Origin: Salinicola lusitanus | Lineage (GTDB): Bacteria > Pseudomonadota > Gammaproteobacteria > Pseudomonadales > Halomonadaceae | Reading direction: 5' to 3' | Length of the DNA stretch: 64,000 nucleotides | Assembly: GCF_003206045.1 (NCBI RefSeq) | Contig: NZ_PZJM01000013.1 | Span: 1-64,000, forward strand | In this document: positions 1 through 8,668 of the stretch, one piece after another | Position numbering within the stretch: position 1 is the stretch's first letter | Layout: each line of letters opens with the position of its first letter | Made by a program: the position numbers and the translations under genes | The notes under the pieces: generated by a model | What the model was told of the DNA's origin: nothing | Databases searched by the model: none | What the model saw: the letters and a program-made list of their open reading frames with translations, nothing else

Positions 1-348
1 GCTACGAGCTCGGGCTACGGGCGACGGGCCATGAACTCGGCTCGGCGACTTCCGCGGTAAGTCCACGTTTGCGCTTGGAGCGCAGATTCACTGGCTGGGG
101 ACCGGGGAGGGCGCCTCTATTCTTCCCATCGACAAGGTTCGTGACGCTTCGTTTGCCAGGTGCCTTGTCTGTTTGCGTTGCGCGGGTGGAAATTAAAAGA
201 TTGGCGACGCTAAAAGCCGACAACTTTAGATTGCCCGCCTGGCAATTAGGATGAATTGGGGAAGGTGCGTTTACCGTTGGATGATTGTGCGATCAACGGC
301 TATGTTGAGTGGGCAATACATGGAAGCTGTTACCAAGGAGAAGATTCG
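1..348. other. Upstream non-coding stretch
   Basis: No convincing gene is visible. The short open frames here lack ribosome binding sites and have no recognisable product. The region presumably contains the promoter of the small lipoprotein gene that starts at 349, but I could not pick a clear -35/-10 pair. Confidence 0.5.
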
Positions 349-549
349 ATGCGCACCGAACTACTGAAAAAAATGGCGATGGCAATGCTGGTAGGCTTTA
401 TGGCCTTTGGCGTGGTTGCTTGCGATAACGATGAAGGCCCGGCCGAAGAGGCTGGAGAGTCAGTCGACAATGCCGTGGATAATGCTGGCGACGCCATGGA
501 AGACGCGGGTGAAGACATTCAGGATAAAGCGGAAGACGCACAGAATTAA
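349..549 (+). CDS. Small acidic lipoprotein (66 aa)
   Basis: The start ATG is preceded by AAGGAG at good spacing; a longer in-frame reading from 256 has no such site. Residues 1-25 form a lipoprotein signal ending in the lipobox VVAC, so Cys25 should be lipidated after cleavage. The residues after the Cys are Asp-Asn, which in E. coli retains lipoproteins in the inner membrane. The mature part is about 40 residues, almost all Asp, Glu, Ala, Asn and Gly, in an imperfect repeat of the type DNA-xx-AGD that should form an amphipathic helix. This resembles the small entericidin-like or YtxH-like halophile lipoproteins only in general character; no family is assigned. It is monocistronic and ends at the hairpin at 638-673. 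Confidence 0.75.
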   Translation: MRTELLKKMAMAMLVGFMAFGVVACDNDEGPAEEAGESVDNAVDNAGDAMEDAGEDIQDKAEDAQN

Positions 550-637
550 TACAGCCATGAAGTAGCGATAGTCTGGTAACTGAAGACCGACTGCCGCCCC
601 TTCGGAGAGACCGAACCTGCTGGACGGTCTCAACCAA

Positions 638-673
638 GAAGCCCGAGCCCACATCAGTGGAGCTCGGGCTTCT
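638..673. terminator. Bidirectional terminator between lipoprotein and PQQ dehydrogenase
   Basis: Perfect 11-bp inverted repeat GAAGCCCGAGC / GCTCGGGCTTC (638-648 and 662-672) with a 13-nt loop. It lies between two convergent genes and is followed by a T-containing stretch on the plus strand. Confidence 0.75.
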
Positions 674-754
674 GTCATTTATGGTTGTCCCACGAATTGT
701 CGCCTGGACCATCCTGCCCGAATCTCGCCCAGGCAGGATGACCCAGTCAGACGG

Positions 755-3310
755 TCAGGACCCTTCACCCTCCGGCAGTGCGTAGGCGATCACATAGTCC
801 CCGGTGGGAGTCTCCATGAAGTGGTGGCCCGTGGCGACGATGACCACGTATTGACGGCCGTTGGCTTCGTAGACCATCGGATTGGCCTGACCGCCGGCCG
901 GCAGCGGCGCCTGCCAGATCGTCTTGCCGCTCTCGATGTCGATGGCACGGATCAGGTCGTCGGTTGCCGCGGCAATGAAGATCAGCCCGCCGGCGGTGAC
1001 CACGGAGCCGCCGTTGTTGGGCGTCCCTATGTCGATCGGCAGGCCTGAGCGGATACCCCAGGGACCATTGGCCCGGGCGGTGCCCAGTGGTCGATCCCAC
1101 AATGTGTCGCCGCTCGCCAGGTCGATGGCGCGGATGTGGCCATACGGCGGCTGCTTGCACAGCATGCCGGTGTAGGGCACGCGCCAGCCAGCATTGACGT
1201 TGATCGCGTAAGGCGTGTTGGCTTGAGGGTCTCCGGCGCCTTCCGCACCGCCGCTGTCTTCCTTCTGCTCTTCGCGCGGCACCCAGCCGAGCTTGTTGGC
1301 TACATCGCGCGGCACCAGCTCGTTGTAGTTGGGCATGTCGTTATAGTTGGCGATGATCACACCGCGATGCGGATCGATCGCCACGCTGCCCCAGTCGGAG
1401 CCTCCGTTGTAACCGGTGTACTGGATCCACGGCTGTTCGGCGGTGGGCGGCGTATACATGCCTTTCCAGCTTGCCTGGCGATACTGGATTCGGCAGAACA
1501 GTTGATCGAACGGGGTCATGCCCCACATGTCTTTCTCGTCGATATCCGGCTGGCGCAGCGTCGCGTAGAGCGAAAACGGCTGGGTCTCGCTACGCTGCTC
1601 CGGTTCGGCACCCCCTTGGGGGACCGGGCGCTCTTCGGCGCCACCGCCGAGCAGTTCGCCTGTCTCGCGATTGAATACGTAGATATCGCCCTGCTTGGTC
1701 GGCATGACCAGTGCCGGCACTTTGCCGTTACCGGTGGGAAAGTCGATCAAGGTCGGCTGCGAACCGGGATCGTAATCCCAGACGTCCTTGTGCGCCGTCT
1801 GGAAATGCCACTTTGGCAGGCCCGTTTCGACATCGAGGGCGACCATGGAGCTGGCCCACTCGTTCTCTTCCGGCGTCCGCGAGCTGCTCCAGTAGTCGGC
1901 AGCGCTGTTGGCCATCGGTAGATAGACTAGTCCCAGCTTGCTGTCACCGGCGGCGGTAGTCCACATGTTGGGCGAGCCACGGACGTAGGTTTCATCGCCC
2001 GTCAGCGGTTCGCTCTGATCCGGCCGCCCGGCGTCCCACGCCCACTGCAGCTCACCTGTTACCGCGTCAAAGCCCTTGATCACGCCGGACGGCGGATAAC
2101 GCCGCTGGCCGTCCAATACCTGGTGGCCGGTCACGACGATGTCACGCACGACGACGGGAGCCGAATTGATCGACACGTAGCCCGGCGGGGTCTCGCCCAT
2201 GTTGCGCTTGATGTCGACCTGGCCGTTGTCGCCGAAATCGGTGCAGGGCTCGCCGGTAGCGGCATCGACCTCGATGATGCGACCGTCGAGGGTGCCGGAG
2301 ATGATCCTGGCGCGGCAGGTTTGCGCCTCATTGGCTGCGACGGCCGGCTGCTGCGGCGTGTCGTCGCCCGCTGTCCCGTCGTCGCCTTCCTGGGTGTCGG
2401 TCGCCGCTGTCTGTTCACCCTGCTCATCGGCGGTCGCCGATTCGGCGGATGGGTCCAGGCGATCTTCCGGCACTTCGTAATAGGTCACGCCACGGCAGGC
2501 GGCGGTGTAAGGAATCGCATCCTCCGATACGACCGGGTCGTAGCGCCAGTTCTCTTCACCGGTCGCAGCATTCAGGGAGATCAGGATGTTGCGGGAGGTG
2601 CACAGGAAGACGTCATCGCCGACTTTCAGCGGTGTGGTCTCGGCGCCCCAGCGGTGATCCAGAATATCGCCGGTGCGGTACTGCCACGCCACTTCCAGGT
2701 CGCCCACATTGTCCGGGGTGATCTGGTCTGCGGGTGAGTAGCGAGTCGCAGCGGAGTCACGACCGTAAGCGGCCCAGTCTCCATCGGCCGGTACATCGGC
2801 AGGCTGGGCATCGCCCACGTCCGTCGAGAGGGACTCGTCAGCGACCGCCGGGACGTCCTCGAGGTGCTGGTAGCCGCGACCGGGAACGAATGCCAAGGCG
2901 CCCGCGACGATCAGGCCAAGGAATAGAACGCCCGCCAGGGAGAAGCCGGTCTTGCGGGTGGGTCCGTCTTTGAGCGCAGGCGTAACCAGCGCTACCAGGA
3001 TGGCGAGAATCAGTACGACATCCAGGCGTGGAATCCAGCGCCAGTAATTCAGTCCCGATTCCCAAGCGGCCCACAAGAACGTCCCTACGAAGACGACACC
3101 GTAAATGACGGCACCGGAAACCCTGCCGCGAAACAGTTGGATGCCGGAAATCAGCATCAATACACCGGCGACCAGGTAATACCAGGAGCCGCCCAATGTC
3201 GCTAGATAGGCGCCGCCGGCTCCCAGAGCCAGCCCGACAAGCGCAACAATGATTCCGACGAGCTTGGCGAACACACTGCCAGCGCCGCCGGAAGAAGTCG
3301 TAGTGGCCAC
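755..3310 (-). CDS. gcd: Membrane-bound PQQ-dependent dehydrogenase, glucose/quinate/shikimate family
   Basis: Oxidises a sugar or polyol in the periplasm (glucose to gluconolactone in the best-known members) and passes electrons to ubiquinone. About 150 N-terminal residues form roughly five membrane helices; the rest is a PQQ beta-propeller with typical segments such as WRYDPVV, CRGVTYYE and a WDYDPGSQPTL-type strand. The start chosen is a GTG at 3310 with GGGAGAG just upstream; the frame stays open to 3403 but has no better site there (851 versus 882 aa). Unusual: an Ala/Thr/Asp/Glu/Gln-rich low-complexity insertion around 2325-2460 sits between the CRGVTYYE strand and the next propeller strand. 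No pqq biosynthesis genes are in the window. The substrate (glucose versus quinate) cannot be fixed from sequence alone. Confidence 0.9.
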   Translation of the reverse strand: MATTTSSGGAGSVFAKLVGIIVALVGLALGAGGAYLATLGGSWYYLVAGVLMLISGIQLFRGRVSGAVIYGVVFVGTFLWAAWESGLNYWRWIPRLDVVLILAILVALVTPALKDGPTRKTGFSLAGVLFLGLIVAGALAFVPGRGYQHLEDVPAVADESLSTDVGDAQPADVPADGDWAAYGRDSAATRYSPADQITPDNVGDLEVAWQYRTGDILDHRWGAETTPLKVGDDVFLCTSRNILISLNAATGEENWRYDPVVSEDAIPYTAACRGVTYYEVPEDRLDPSAESATADEQGEQTAATDTQEGDDGTAGDDTPQQPAVAANEAQTCRARIISGTLDGRIIEVDAATGEPCTDFGDNGQVDIKRNMGETPPGYVSINSAPVVVRDIVVTGHQVLDGQRRYPPSGVIKGFDAVTGELQWAWDAGRPDQSEPLTGDETYVRGSPNMWTTAAGDSKLGLVYLPMANSAADYWSSSRTPEENEWASSMVALDVETGLPKWHFQTAHKDVWDYDPGSQPTLIDFPTGNGKVPALVMPTKQGDIYVFNRETGELLGGGAEERPVPQGGAEPEQRSETQPFSLYATLRQPDIDEKDMWGMTPFDQLFCRIQYRQASWKGMYTPPTAEQPWIQYTGYNGGSDWGSVAIDPHRGVIIANYNDMPNYNELVPRDVANKLGWVPREEQKEDSGGAEGAGDPQANTPYAINVNAGWRVPYTGMLCKQPPYGHIRAIDLASGDTLWDRPLGTARANGPWGIRSGLPIDIGTPNNGGSVVTAGGLIFIAAATDDLIRAIDIESGKTIWQAPLPAGGQANPMVYEANGRQYVVIVATGHHFMETPTGDYVIAYALPEGEGS

Positions 3311-3374
3311 AGAACTCTCCCTTGAATGACTTATTGACTGCCGAGTGACCGCATACTCCGATGCGATCAATGAC

Positions 3375-3399
3375 CCCATGCGACAAGCTGTCGCATGGG
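3375..3399. repeat. Perfect inverted repeat upstream of gcd
   Basis: CCCATGCGACA - AGC - TGTCGCATGGG, 11-bp arms. There is no T-run on either side, and no gene is read into it from the left or right, so an operator is more likely than a terminator. The core TGCGACA...TGTCGCA recurs at 46671-46692. Confidence 0.7.
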
Positions 3400-3762
3400 A
3401 CAAGCGTAGTCATGGTAATGGAAGCTGACGATGAATTCAGGCCGAAAACGGGCCGACTCGACGCCATTTGTCGGAGGCAACTTAGTGGCAGTCGCCAAGC
3501 TGCGGGAGTGCCCGTGCGCTGTCGCTTCGGTCGAAACGCTAGCGGTGGTGAAGGGATCTGCCTCCCAATGCGCCAGGCGGAAGTCGCAAGAGCGAGTTTT
3601 TGTTGGGAAGCCTTGGGCATGGCCAGCCCCGGCTGTCCGGCGACCACGGCTTGATGACCTTTCACTGCCCGCTCTCGTGCCCGGGATCGGCGAAGAACCA
3701 ATGCGCGAAGAGAGACTTCAGTTGACGCCAAAGTTGCTCTCCATGTCTCTTGTATATTTTAT

Positions 3763-3798
3763 ACGAAAAGCCTAGTGTCGACGAAAAGCTCGGTGTCG
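3763..3798 (+). repeat. Tandem 18-bp direct repeat upstream of the ABC operon
   Basis: Two abutting copies, ACGAAAAGCCTAGTGTCG and ACGAAAAGCTCGGTGTCG, identical at 15 of 18 positions; the three differences are clustered in the middle. A further ACGAAAA box lies on the minus strand at 3808-3814. The spacing and position suggest regulator binding sites. Confidence 0.65.
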
Positions 3799-3923
3799 AA
3801 ACGTAATTTTTCGTGGCAGGATGACTCAACGTCGCCTGGATCACGGCCTCGAACGGAAGGGCGCAACGCCCGACCCCTTTGCAGTACGAACGAACAATAA
3901 GCGCAGAAGGGAGTAATCGTTGT

Positions 3924-5045
3924 ATGAATAAATTTCTCAAGCTGGTCACCGTTACGACCGCCCTGAGTCTGGCCGGGGGATCTCTGGTCATGGCACAGGA
4001 AGGTCCGATCGTCATCGGCGTGCAGGCGCCGACGACCGGTTCCGAGGCGACCTACGGCAAGGATATGTTCAACGCCATATCGCTGGCCGCGGACGAGATC
4101 AACGCCGATGGTGGCCTGCTGGATGGTCGCCAGATCGAACTGATCTCCGGGGACACCGCCTGCGACCCTCAGCAGTCGGTCAACGCAGCCAGTCGACTGG
4201 CGTCGCAGGAAGTGGTGGGTGTCGTGGGCGGTTACTGCTCCGGAGCGACTCAGCCGACGCTCAAGACCTACGGCGATGCCAATATCCCGTTCGTCATCGT
4301 GGCGGCCAACTCGACGCAATTGATCCCGGCCAACCCTGGCAATGCGGTGATGATCAACTCCACCGGTGACGACCAGGCCAAGACCGCGCTCGATTTCTTC
4401 GAGGGCAAGGGCATCGAGAAACTGGCCATCGTCAACCAGGGTGACGCCTATTCGCAGGACCTGGCCAATCTGACTCGCGATGCCTGGACCGCCGCGGGCC
4501 ATACTGTCTCCGCCTTCGAGTACGTCAACAAGGGGGAGCAGGACTTCTCCGCCCTGGTCAACAAGATCCGGGGCTCCGGCGCCGAGGCGGTGTTCTGGAC
4601 CGCCTACTATGCCGATGGCGGCCTGCTGATTCGCCAGCTACGTCAGCGCGGCTTCCAGGGCATCATCGCGGTGGGTGACGGTTCCAACTCGCCGGAGCTG
4701 TTCAATATCGCCGGCAAGGCCGCCGAGGGCGTATTTGCCTTCTCCAACCCGACGGCCGACTTCCTGCCGGCTGCCAAGCAGTTCGCCAGCGACTACCAGT
4801 CGAAATTCGGCAATGCGCCGGGGCCGTACGCGCCGCTCGCCTACGATGGCATGCAATTGATGGCCTGGGCCATCGACAAGGCTGGCTCCACCGATGGCGA
4901 TGCCATCATCAAGGCACTCAATAGTGCCGATGGCCAGGAATGGCTGGCCGGTCCGATCTCCTTCACGCCGCAGCACACCCTGGCGCGAAGCAATTTCGTG
5001 GTGCTCGAGGGGCAGGGCGGCAAGTGGACCCGCTACGAAAAATGA
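3924..5045 (+). CDS. ABC transporter substrate-binding protein, Liv/HAAT type
   Basis: Periplasmic binding protein of a hydrophobic/polar amino-acid ABC importer (373 aa). The N-terminus is a Sec signal peptide (MNKFLKL... ending near VMA-QEG), followed by the type I periplasmic-binding fold with the usual opening IVIGVQAPTTGSEATYG. The ATG at 3924 has GAAGGGAG upstream; an in-frame TTG at 3879 is not needed. It is the first gene of an operon with two permeases, two ATPases and a proline-racemase-family enzyme. The substrate is unknown: the last gene suggests a proline-like or other alpha-amino acid rather than leucine. A stable hairpin (5055-5084) follows the stop, consistent with higher expression of the binding protein than of the permeases. 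Confidence 0.9.
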   Translation: MNKFLKLVTVTTALSLAGGSLVMAQEGPIVIGVQAPTTGSEATYGKDMFNAISLAADEINADGGLLDGRQIELISGDTACDPQQSVNAASRLASQEVVGVVGGYCSGATQPTLKTYGDANIPFVIVAANSTQLIPANPGNAVMINSTGDDQAKTALDFFEGKGIEKLAIVNQGDAYSQDLANLTRDAWTAAGHTVSAFEYVNKGEQDFSALVNKIRGSGAEAVFWTAYYADGGLLIRQLRQRGFQGIIAVGDGSNSPELFNIAGKAAEGVFAFSNPTADFLPAAKQFASDYQSKFGNAPGPYAPLAYDGMQLMAWAIDKAGSTDGDAIIKALNSADGQEWLAGPISFTPQHTLARSNFVVLEGQGGKWTRYEK

Positions 5046-5054
5046 CGGCTGCAT

Positions 5055-5084
5055 CACCGGTTCGGGCTTCCGCTCGAACCGGTG
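5055..5084 (+). promoter_or_regulatory. Hairpin after binding-protein gene
   Basis: Ten-bp perfect stem CACCGGTTCG / CGAACCGGTG with a 10-nt loop and no following U-tract, in the 121-nt gap between the binding-protein gene and the first permease. It is probably an mRNA 3'-end stabiliser or partial attenuator. Confidence 0.6.
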
Positions 5085-5166
5085 GTGTTGGAACGCCGCG
5101 TAGAGCTTGATCTCCACGCCGCGTTCGTCTTCCTCATCCGCTGTTCGCTGGCCAGAGACAAACGCC

Positions 5167-6081
5167 ATGACCTGGTACGATTCTTTTCTGCAGCAGCTCG
5201 TCGACGGGCTGGTGCTGGGCTCTTTCTATGCCCTGGTGGCGCTCGGTTACACCATGGTGTTCGGGGTCATCAAGCTGCTCAACTTCGCCCACGGCGATCT
5301 CTACATGACCGGTGCCTTCGCCGGGTTCGGCGGGCTGTCGCTGGTCTCCGGCTTTCTCGGGGCCGGCTGGCTCGGCATCTTCGTGGCCATGCTGCTGGCA
5401 ATGCTTGCCGTCGGTTGCCTCGGGGTGGTGATCGAACGGGTGGCTTATCATCCGATGCTCGGCGCGCCGCGGCTGTCGATACTGATCACCGCACTGGCGG
5501 TTTCGTTGGTACTGCAGAACGCGGCGCTGGCGCTGACCGGCGGCCAGTACACGGCCTTCAGTACCGATCTCGGCTTCGGCGGCATCAGTCTCGGCAATCT
5601 TTTCCTCTCCTACAACCAGATCGTGCTGGTGGCGGCCGCCGCCGTGCTGATGATCGCGCTCGAGCTGTTCGTCTCCAGGACGCTTTATGGACGGGCGATG
5701 CGCGCGGTCTCCATCGACAAGGACATGTGCCGGATGATGGGGATCAACGTCTCCGCCGTCATTGCGGTGACCTTCTTCATCGGTTCGGGACTGGCTGCCG
5801 CCGCAGGGACGATGGCTGGCGCCTATTACGGCAGCATCTGGTACTTCATGGGGTTTCTGATCGGGCTCAAGGCGTTCACCGCCGCGGTGATCGGCGGTAT
5901 CGGCAGCATCACCGGTGCGATGCTGGGAGGTCTGATTCTGGGGCTGCTGGAGTCCTTCGGCACTCATATTCCGTTCATCGGCAGCGAGTGGAAGGATGTC
6001 TTCACCTTCTCGATCCTGATTCTGGTACTGGTGTTCAAACCCACCGGCCTGCTGGGCAAATCCGAAGTGGAGAGGATGTGA
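5167..6081 (+). CDS. livH: Branched-chain amino-acid-type ABC permease, LivH family
   Basis: Inner-membrane permease (304 aa, about eight helices) forming the translocation pore with the LivM-type subunit. It opens with the family-typical LVDGLVLGSFYALVALGYTM and LLNFAHGDLYM segments and carries the cytoplasmic EAA-like loop around the stretch RAVSIDKDMCRMMGINV, which contacts the ATPases. The start at 5167 is chosen because the protein then begins like other LivH proteins (MTWYDSFLQQ); the upstream site is weak (AGAGA). It is separated by one base from the next permease. Confidence 0.92.
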   Translation: MTWYDSFLQQLVDGLVLGSFYALVALGYTMVFGVIKLLNFAHGDLYMTGAFAGFGGLSLVSGFLGAGWLGIFVAMLLAMLAVGCLGVVIERVAYHPMLGAPRLSILITALAVSLVLQNAALALTGGQYTAFSTDLGFGGISLGNLFLSYNQIVLVAAAAVLMIALELFVSRTLYGRAMRAVSIDKDMCRMMGINVSAVIAVTFFIGSGLAAAAGTMAGAYYGSIWYFMGFLIGLKAFTAAVIGGIGSITGAMLGGLILGLLESFGTHIPFIGSEWKDVFTFSILILVLVFKPTGLLGKSEVERM

Positions 6082-6082
6082 C

Positions 6083-7096
6083 ATGGACAAGCATTCGCCA
6101 CCGACGCCCACCGATGTCGACGAGCACGATTCCGGCCGGGCGAAACCGCGCAATCCACTCCAGAAACTCTACGCAGCCTTCGAATCGCCGGGGCGGCGGC
6201 GGGCGCTTCATCTCACGATTCTGGCGATCCTGATCGTCACCCCGTGGATCTCGAGTCAGTACACCACCGTCATTCTGACCAACGCGCTGCTCTACGTCGT
6301 GCTGTGTCTGGGGCTGAATATCGTGGTCGGCTACGCCGGGCTGCTCGATCTCGGCTATGCCGCCTTCTTCGCGGTCGGTGCCTATACCGTCGGTATCCTG
6401 ACCCAGCAGTTCGGCGTCAATTTCTGGGCCGCGATCCCCTTTGCCCTGATGGCGGCGGCGCTCGCCGGGGTCATCATCGGCGGGCCGACCCTGCGCTTGC
6501 GCAGCGACTATCTCGCCATCGTGACCCTGGGGTTCGGTGAGATCGTGCGCTTTACCGCGCGCAACCTGGAGATCACCGGCGGCGCCAGCGGGCTGTCGCA
6601 TATCCCGGAACCGTCGCTGTTCGGCTGGCACATCGACAGCTCGATCGACTTCTATTACGTCTTCGTGGTACTGGCGGTGCTTGCCTATGTCGCCAGCCAG
6701 CGGCTGTTCGACTCCCGTCTGGGCCGGGCATGGCTCTACGTGCGCCACGACGAGGATGCGGCCGAGGCGATGGGGATCAACCGGGTTGCGACCAAACTGG
6801 CGGCCTATGTGACCGGCGCCATCTTCGGGGCGATCGGGGGAATCTTCTTCTCGGTGAATCTGGGCGCCATCTCGCCGGAGAGCTTCAGCTTCCAGCAATC
6901 CGTACTGATTCTGCTGGCAGTGGTGCTGGGTGGCATGGGCAAGATCCCCGGCGTCATTCTGGGGGCGTTCATCGTCGTGCTCGGGCCCGAATTGCTGCGC
7001 GATTTCGGCACCCTGCGACTGCTGATCTTCGCGGTCCTGCTGCTGCTGATCATGCTGTTCCGGCCGAGCGGTATCTGGCCCGAGAAACGTTCATAG
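6083..7096 (+). CDS. livM: Branched-chain amino-acid-type ABC permease, LivM family
   Basis: Second permease subunit (337 aa). An N-terminal hydrophilic stretch of about 45 residues, rich in Pro, Asp and His, precedes the first membrane helix; the core shows LivM hallmarks (LGLNIVVGYAGLLDLGYAAF, LRLRSDYLAIVTLGFGEIVR). GAGAGGA lies inside the end of the preceding gene. The tight packing with the flanking genes indicates one transcript. It forms a heterodimer with the LivH-type permease. Confidence 0.92.
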   Translation: MDKHSPPTPTDVDEHDSGRAKPRNPLQKLYAAFESPGRRRALHLTILAILIVTPWISSQYTTVILTNALLYVVLCLGLNIVVGYAGLLDLGYAAFFAVGAYTVGILTQQFGVNFWAAIPFALMAAALAGVIIGGPTLRLRSDYLAIVTLGFGEIVRFTARNLEITGGASGLSHIPEPSLFGWHIDSSIDFYYVFVVLAVLAYVASQRLFDSRLGRAWLYVRHDEDAAEAMGINRVATKLAAYVTGAIFGAIGGIFFSVNLGAISPESFSFQQSVLILLAVVLGGMGKIPGVILGAFIVVLGPELLRDFGTLRLLIFAVLLLLIMLFRPSGIWPEKRS

Positions 7097-7105
7097 GGGA
7101 AAGCG

Positions 7106-7882
7106 ATGCTGCTGCAACTGAAACAGGTGTCGCTGAGCTTCGCCGGCAACACCGTACTGCACGAGGTCGACTTCGGCGTCGCCGCGGGGCGTATCCATAG
7201 TCTGATCGGCCCCAATGGCGCCGGCAAGACGTCGATGTTCAACGTCATCACCGGCTTCTATCGGCCCCAGCAGGGCGACATCACGCTGGATGGCGAGCAG
7301 ATCGTCAAGCGCAAGCCTCATGCCGTCACCCGCCTGGGGATCGCCCGGACCTTCCAGAACGTGCGGCTGTTCCGTGAGATGTCGGTGCTCGAGAACGTCA
7401 TGGCGGGGCAGCACTGTCGCAGCCGGGCCGGTGCCTTGGCGGCCATTCTGCGGCTGCCGAGTCAGCGCGCCGAGGAGCGGCGGATTCTCGAGACCAGCCT
7501 CGAATGCCTCGATTTCGTCGGCCTGATGGGGCACCAGGACCGGCTGGCGACCAATCTCGCCTACGGCCACCAGCGCCGCGTCGAGATCGCCCGCGCCCTG
7601 GCCACCGAGCCCAAGCTCCTGTTGCTCGACGAGCCGGCGGCGGGCCTCAACAGCGGCGAGAAGCAGGCGCTGATCGAACTGATTCGACGTATCCGGGACG
7701 AGCGCGGCGTCGCCGTGCTGCTGATCGAGCACGACATGAGCCTGGTGATGAATGTCTCCGAGCGCATCAGCGTGCTCGATCACGGCAGTTTGATCACCGA
7801 GGGCGACCCCCACTCGGTGCAGAACGATCCCAAGGTGATCGAGGCCTATCTCGGCCAGGACGACGAGGAGCTGGCACTGTGA
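7106..7882 (+). CDS. livG: ABC transporter ATP-binding protein, LivG family
   Basis: Cytoplasmic ATPase of the importer (258 aa). Walker A GPNGAGKTS, Walker B LLLLDEPAAG and the H-loop LLIEHDMS are intact; the signature region reads NLAYGHQRRVEIARAL, the YG-type variant usual for LivG. AGGGGAAAG precedes the ATG. Its stop overlaps the GTG start of the second ATPase. Confidence 0.95.
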   Translation: MLLQLKQVSLSFAGNTVLHEVDFGVAAGRIHSLIGPNGAGKTSMFNVITGFYRPQQGDITLDGEQIVKRKPHAVTRLGIARTFQNVRLFREMSVLENVMAGQHCRSRAGALAAILRLPSQRAEERRILETSLECLDFVGLMGHQDRLATNLAYGHQRRVEIARALATEPKLLLLDEPAAGLNSGEKQALIELIRRIRDERGVAVLLIEHDMSLVMNVSERISVLDHGSLITEGDPHSVQNDPKVIEAYLGQDDEELAL

Positions 7883-8649
7883 TACAGACCATTGACCAGA
7901 CCGACGCGCCGGCAATCGATTCGCGCCCGGGCAAGGTGCGTCTCGGCATCCGCGATGTCGAAGCCTTCTACGGTCAGATTCAGGCGCTGCGGGGCGTCTC
8001 GCTGGATGTCCACGAGGGCGAGATCGTGACCTTGCTGGGCAGCAACGGGGCCGGCAAGTCGACCACGCTCAAGACCATTTCCGGGCTGGTCCGGGCGCAG
8101 CGGGGCGAGGTCCAGCTGGAGGGTGAGTCGATCGCCAAGCTGGCCGCCCACGAGATCGCCCGGCGTGGCGTGGTTCACGTGCCCGAGGGAAGACGCATCC
8201 TGCGCGGGCTGACGGTCAAGGAGAACCTGGAACTGGGCGCGTTCACGGTCAAGGACAGCGGGTTGCGCCGGCAACGACTCGACGAAGTCTACGCACTCTT
8301 TCCGATCCTCCACGAGCGTCGCCATCAGGATGGGTCGCTGCTCTCCGGCGGCCAGCAGCAGATGCTGGCGATGGGGCGCGCGTTGATGCACGGCCCCAGC
8401 GTGATGCTGCTCGACGAGCCCTCGATGGGGCTGGCGCCCAAGCTCGTGACCGACATCATGCGCATCATCAAGCGGCTCAACGAGGCCGGCACCACGATCC
8501 TGCTGGTCGAACAGAACGCGCGTCTGGCATTGCGCCTGGCGCATTACGCCTACGTGATCGAGAACGGCGAGATTCGGATGCAGGGGGCGGCTGCCGAACT
8601 TCGCCAGGACGAATCGATCGTGAAGGCCTACCTGGGGGTGGGCGAGTAG
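7879..8649 (+). CDS. livF: ABC transporter ATP-binding protein, LivF family
   Basis: Second ATPase (256 aa). The GTG start at 7879 overlaps the livG stop in the arrangement GTGA and has GAGGAG upstream, so translation is coupled. An N-terminal extension of about 20 residues precedes the usual LivF start ([20 protein letters not shown]). Walker A is GSNGAGKST, the signature is [16 protein letters not shown] and Walker B is [11 protein letters not shown]. The proline-racemase-family gene follows after 19 bases. Confidence 0.94.
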   Translation: MIQTIDQTDAPAIDSRPGKVRLGIRDVEAFYGQIQALRGVSLDVHEGEIVTLLGSNGAGKSTTLKTISGLVRAQRGEVQLEGESIAKLAAHEIARRGVVHVPEGRRILRGLTVKENLELGAFTVKDSGLRRQRLDEVYALFPILHERRHQDGSLLSGGQQQMLAMGRALMHGPSVMLLDEPSMGLAPKLVTDIMRIIKRLNEAGTTILLVEQNARLALRLAHYAYVIENGEIRMQGAAAELRQDESIVKAYLGVGE

Positions 8650-8668
8650 CGCAACGCGGGAGGGGAAC

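Larger units (their letters stand above)
3311..3923. promoter_or_regulatory. Divergent regulatory region between gcd and the ABC operon
   Basis: About 610 bases with no credible gene. It holds a perfect 11-bp inverted repeat with a 3-nt centre at 3375-3399, about 65 nt upstream of the gcd start. It also holds an AT-rich dyad GTATA-TTT-TATAC at 3752-3764, then two adjacent 18-bp direct repeats at 3763-3780 and 3781-3798, and an inverted ACGAAAA box at 3808-3814. These lie about 110-170 nt upstream of the ABC transporter binding-protein gene and look like operator sites. I could not identify a clean sigma-70 promoter. Confidence 0.55.

Noticed and set aside
3311-3923. Riboswitch in front of the ABC transporter operon
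   Set aside because: The region has DNA-type repeats and dyads but no known riboswitch core, and no sequestering hairpin over the ribosome site was seen.
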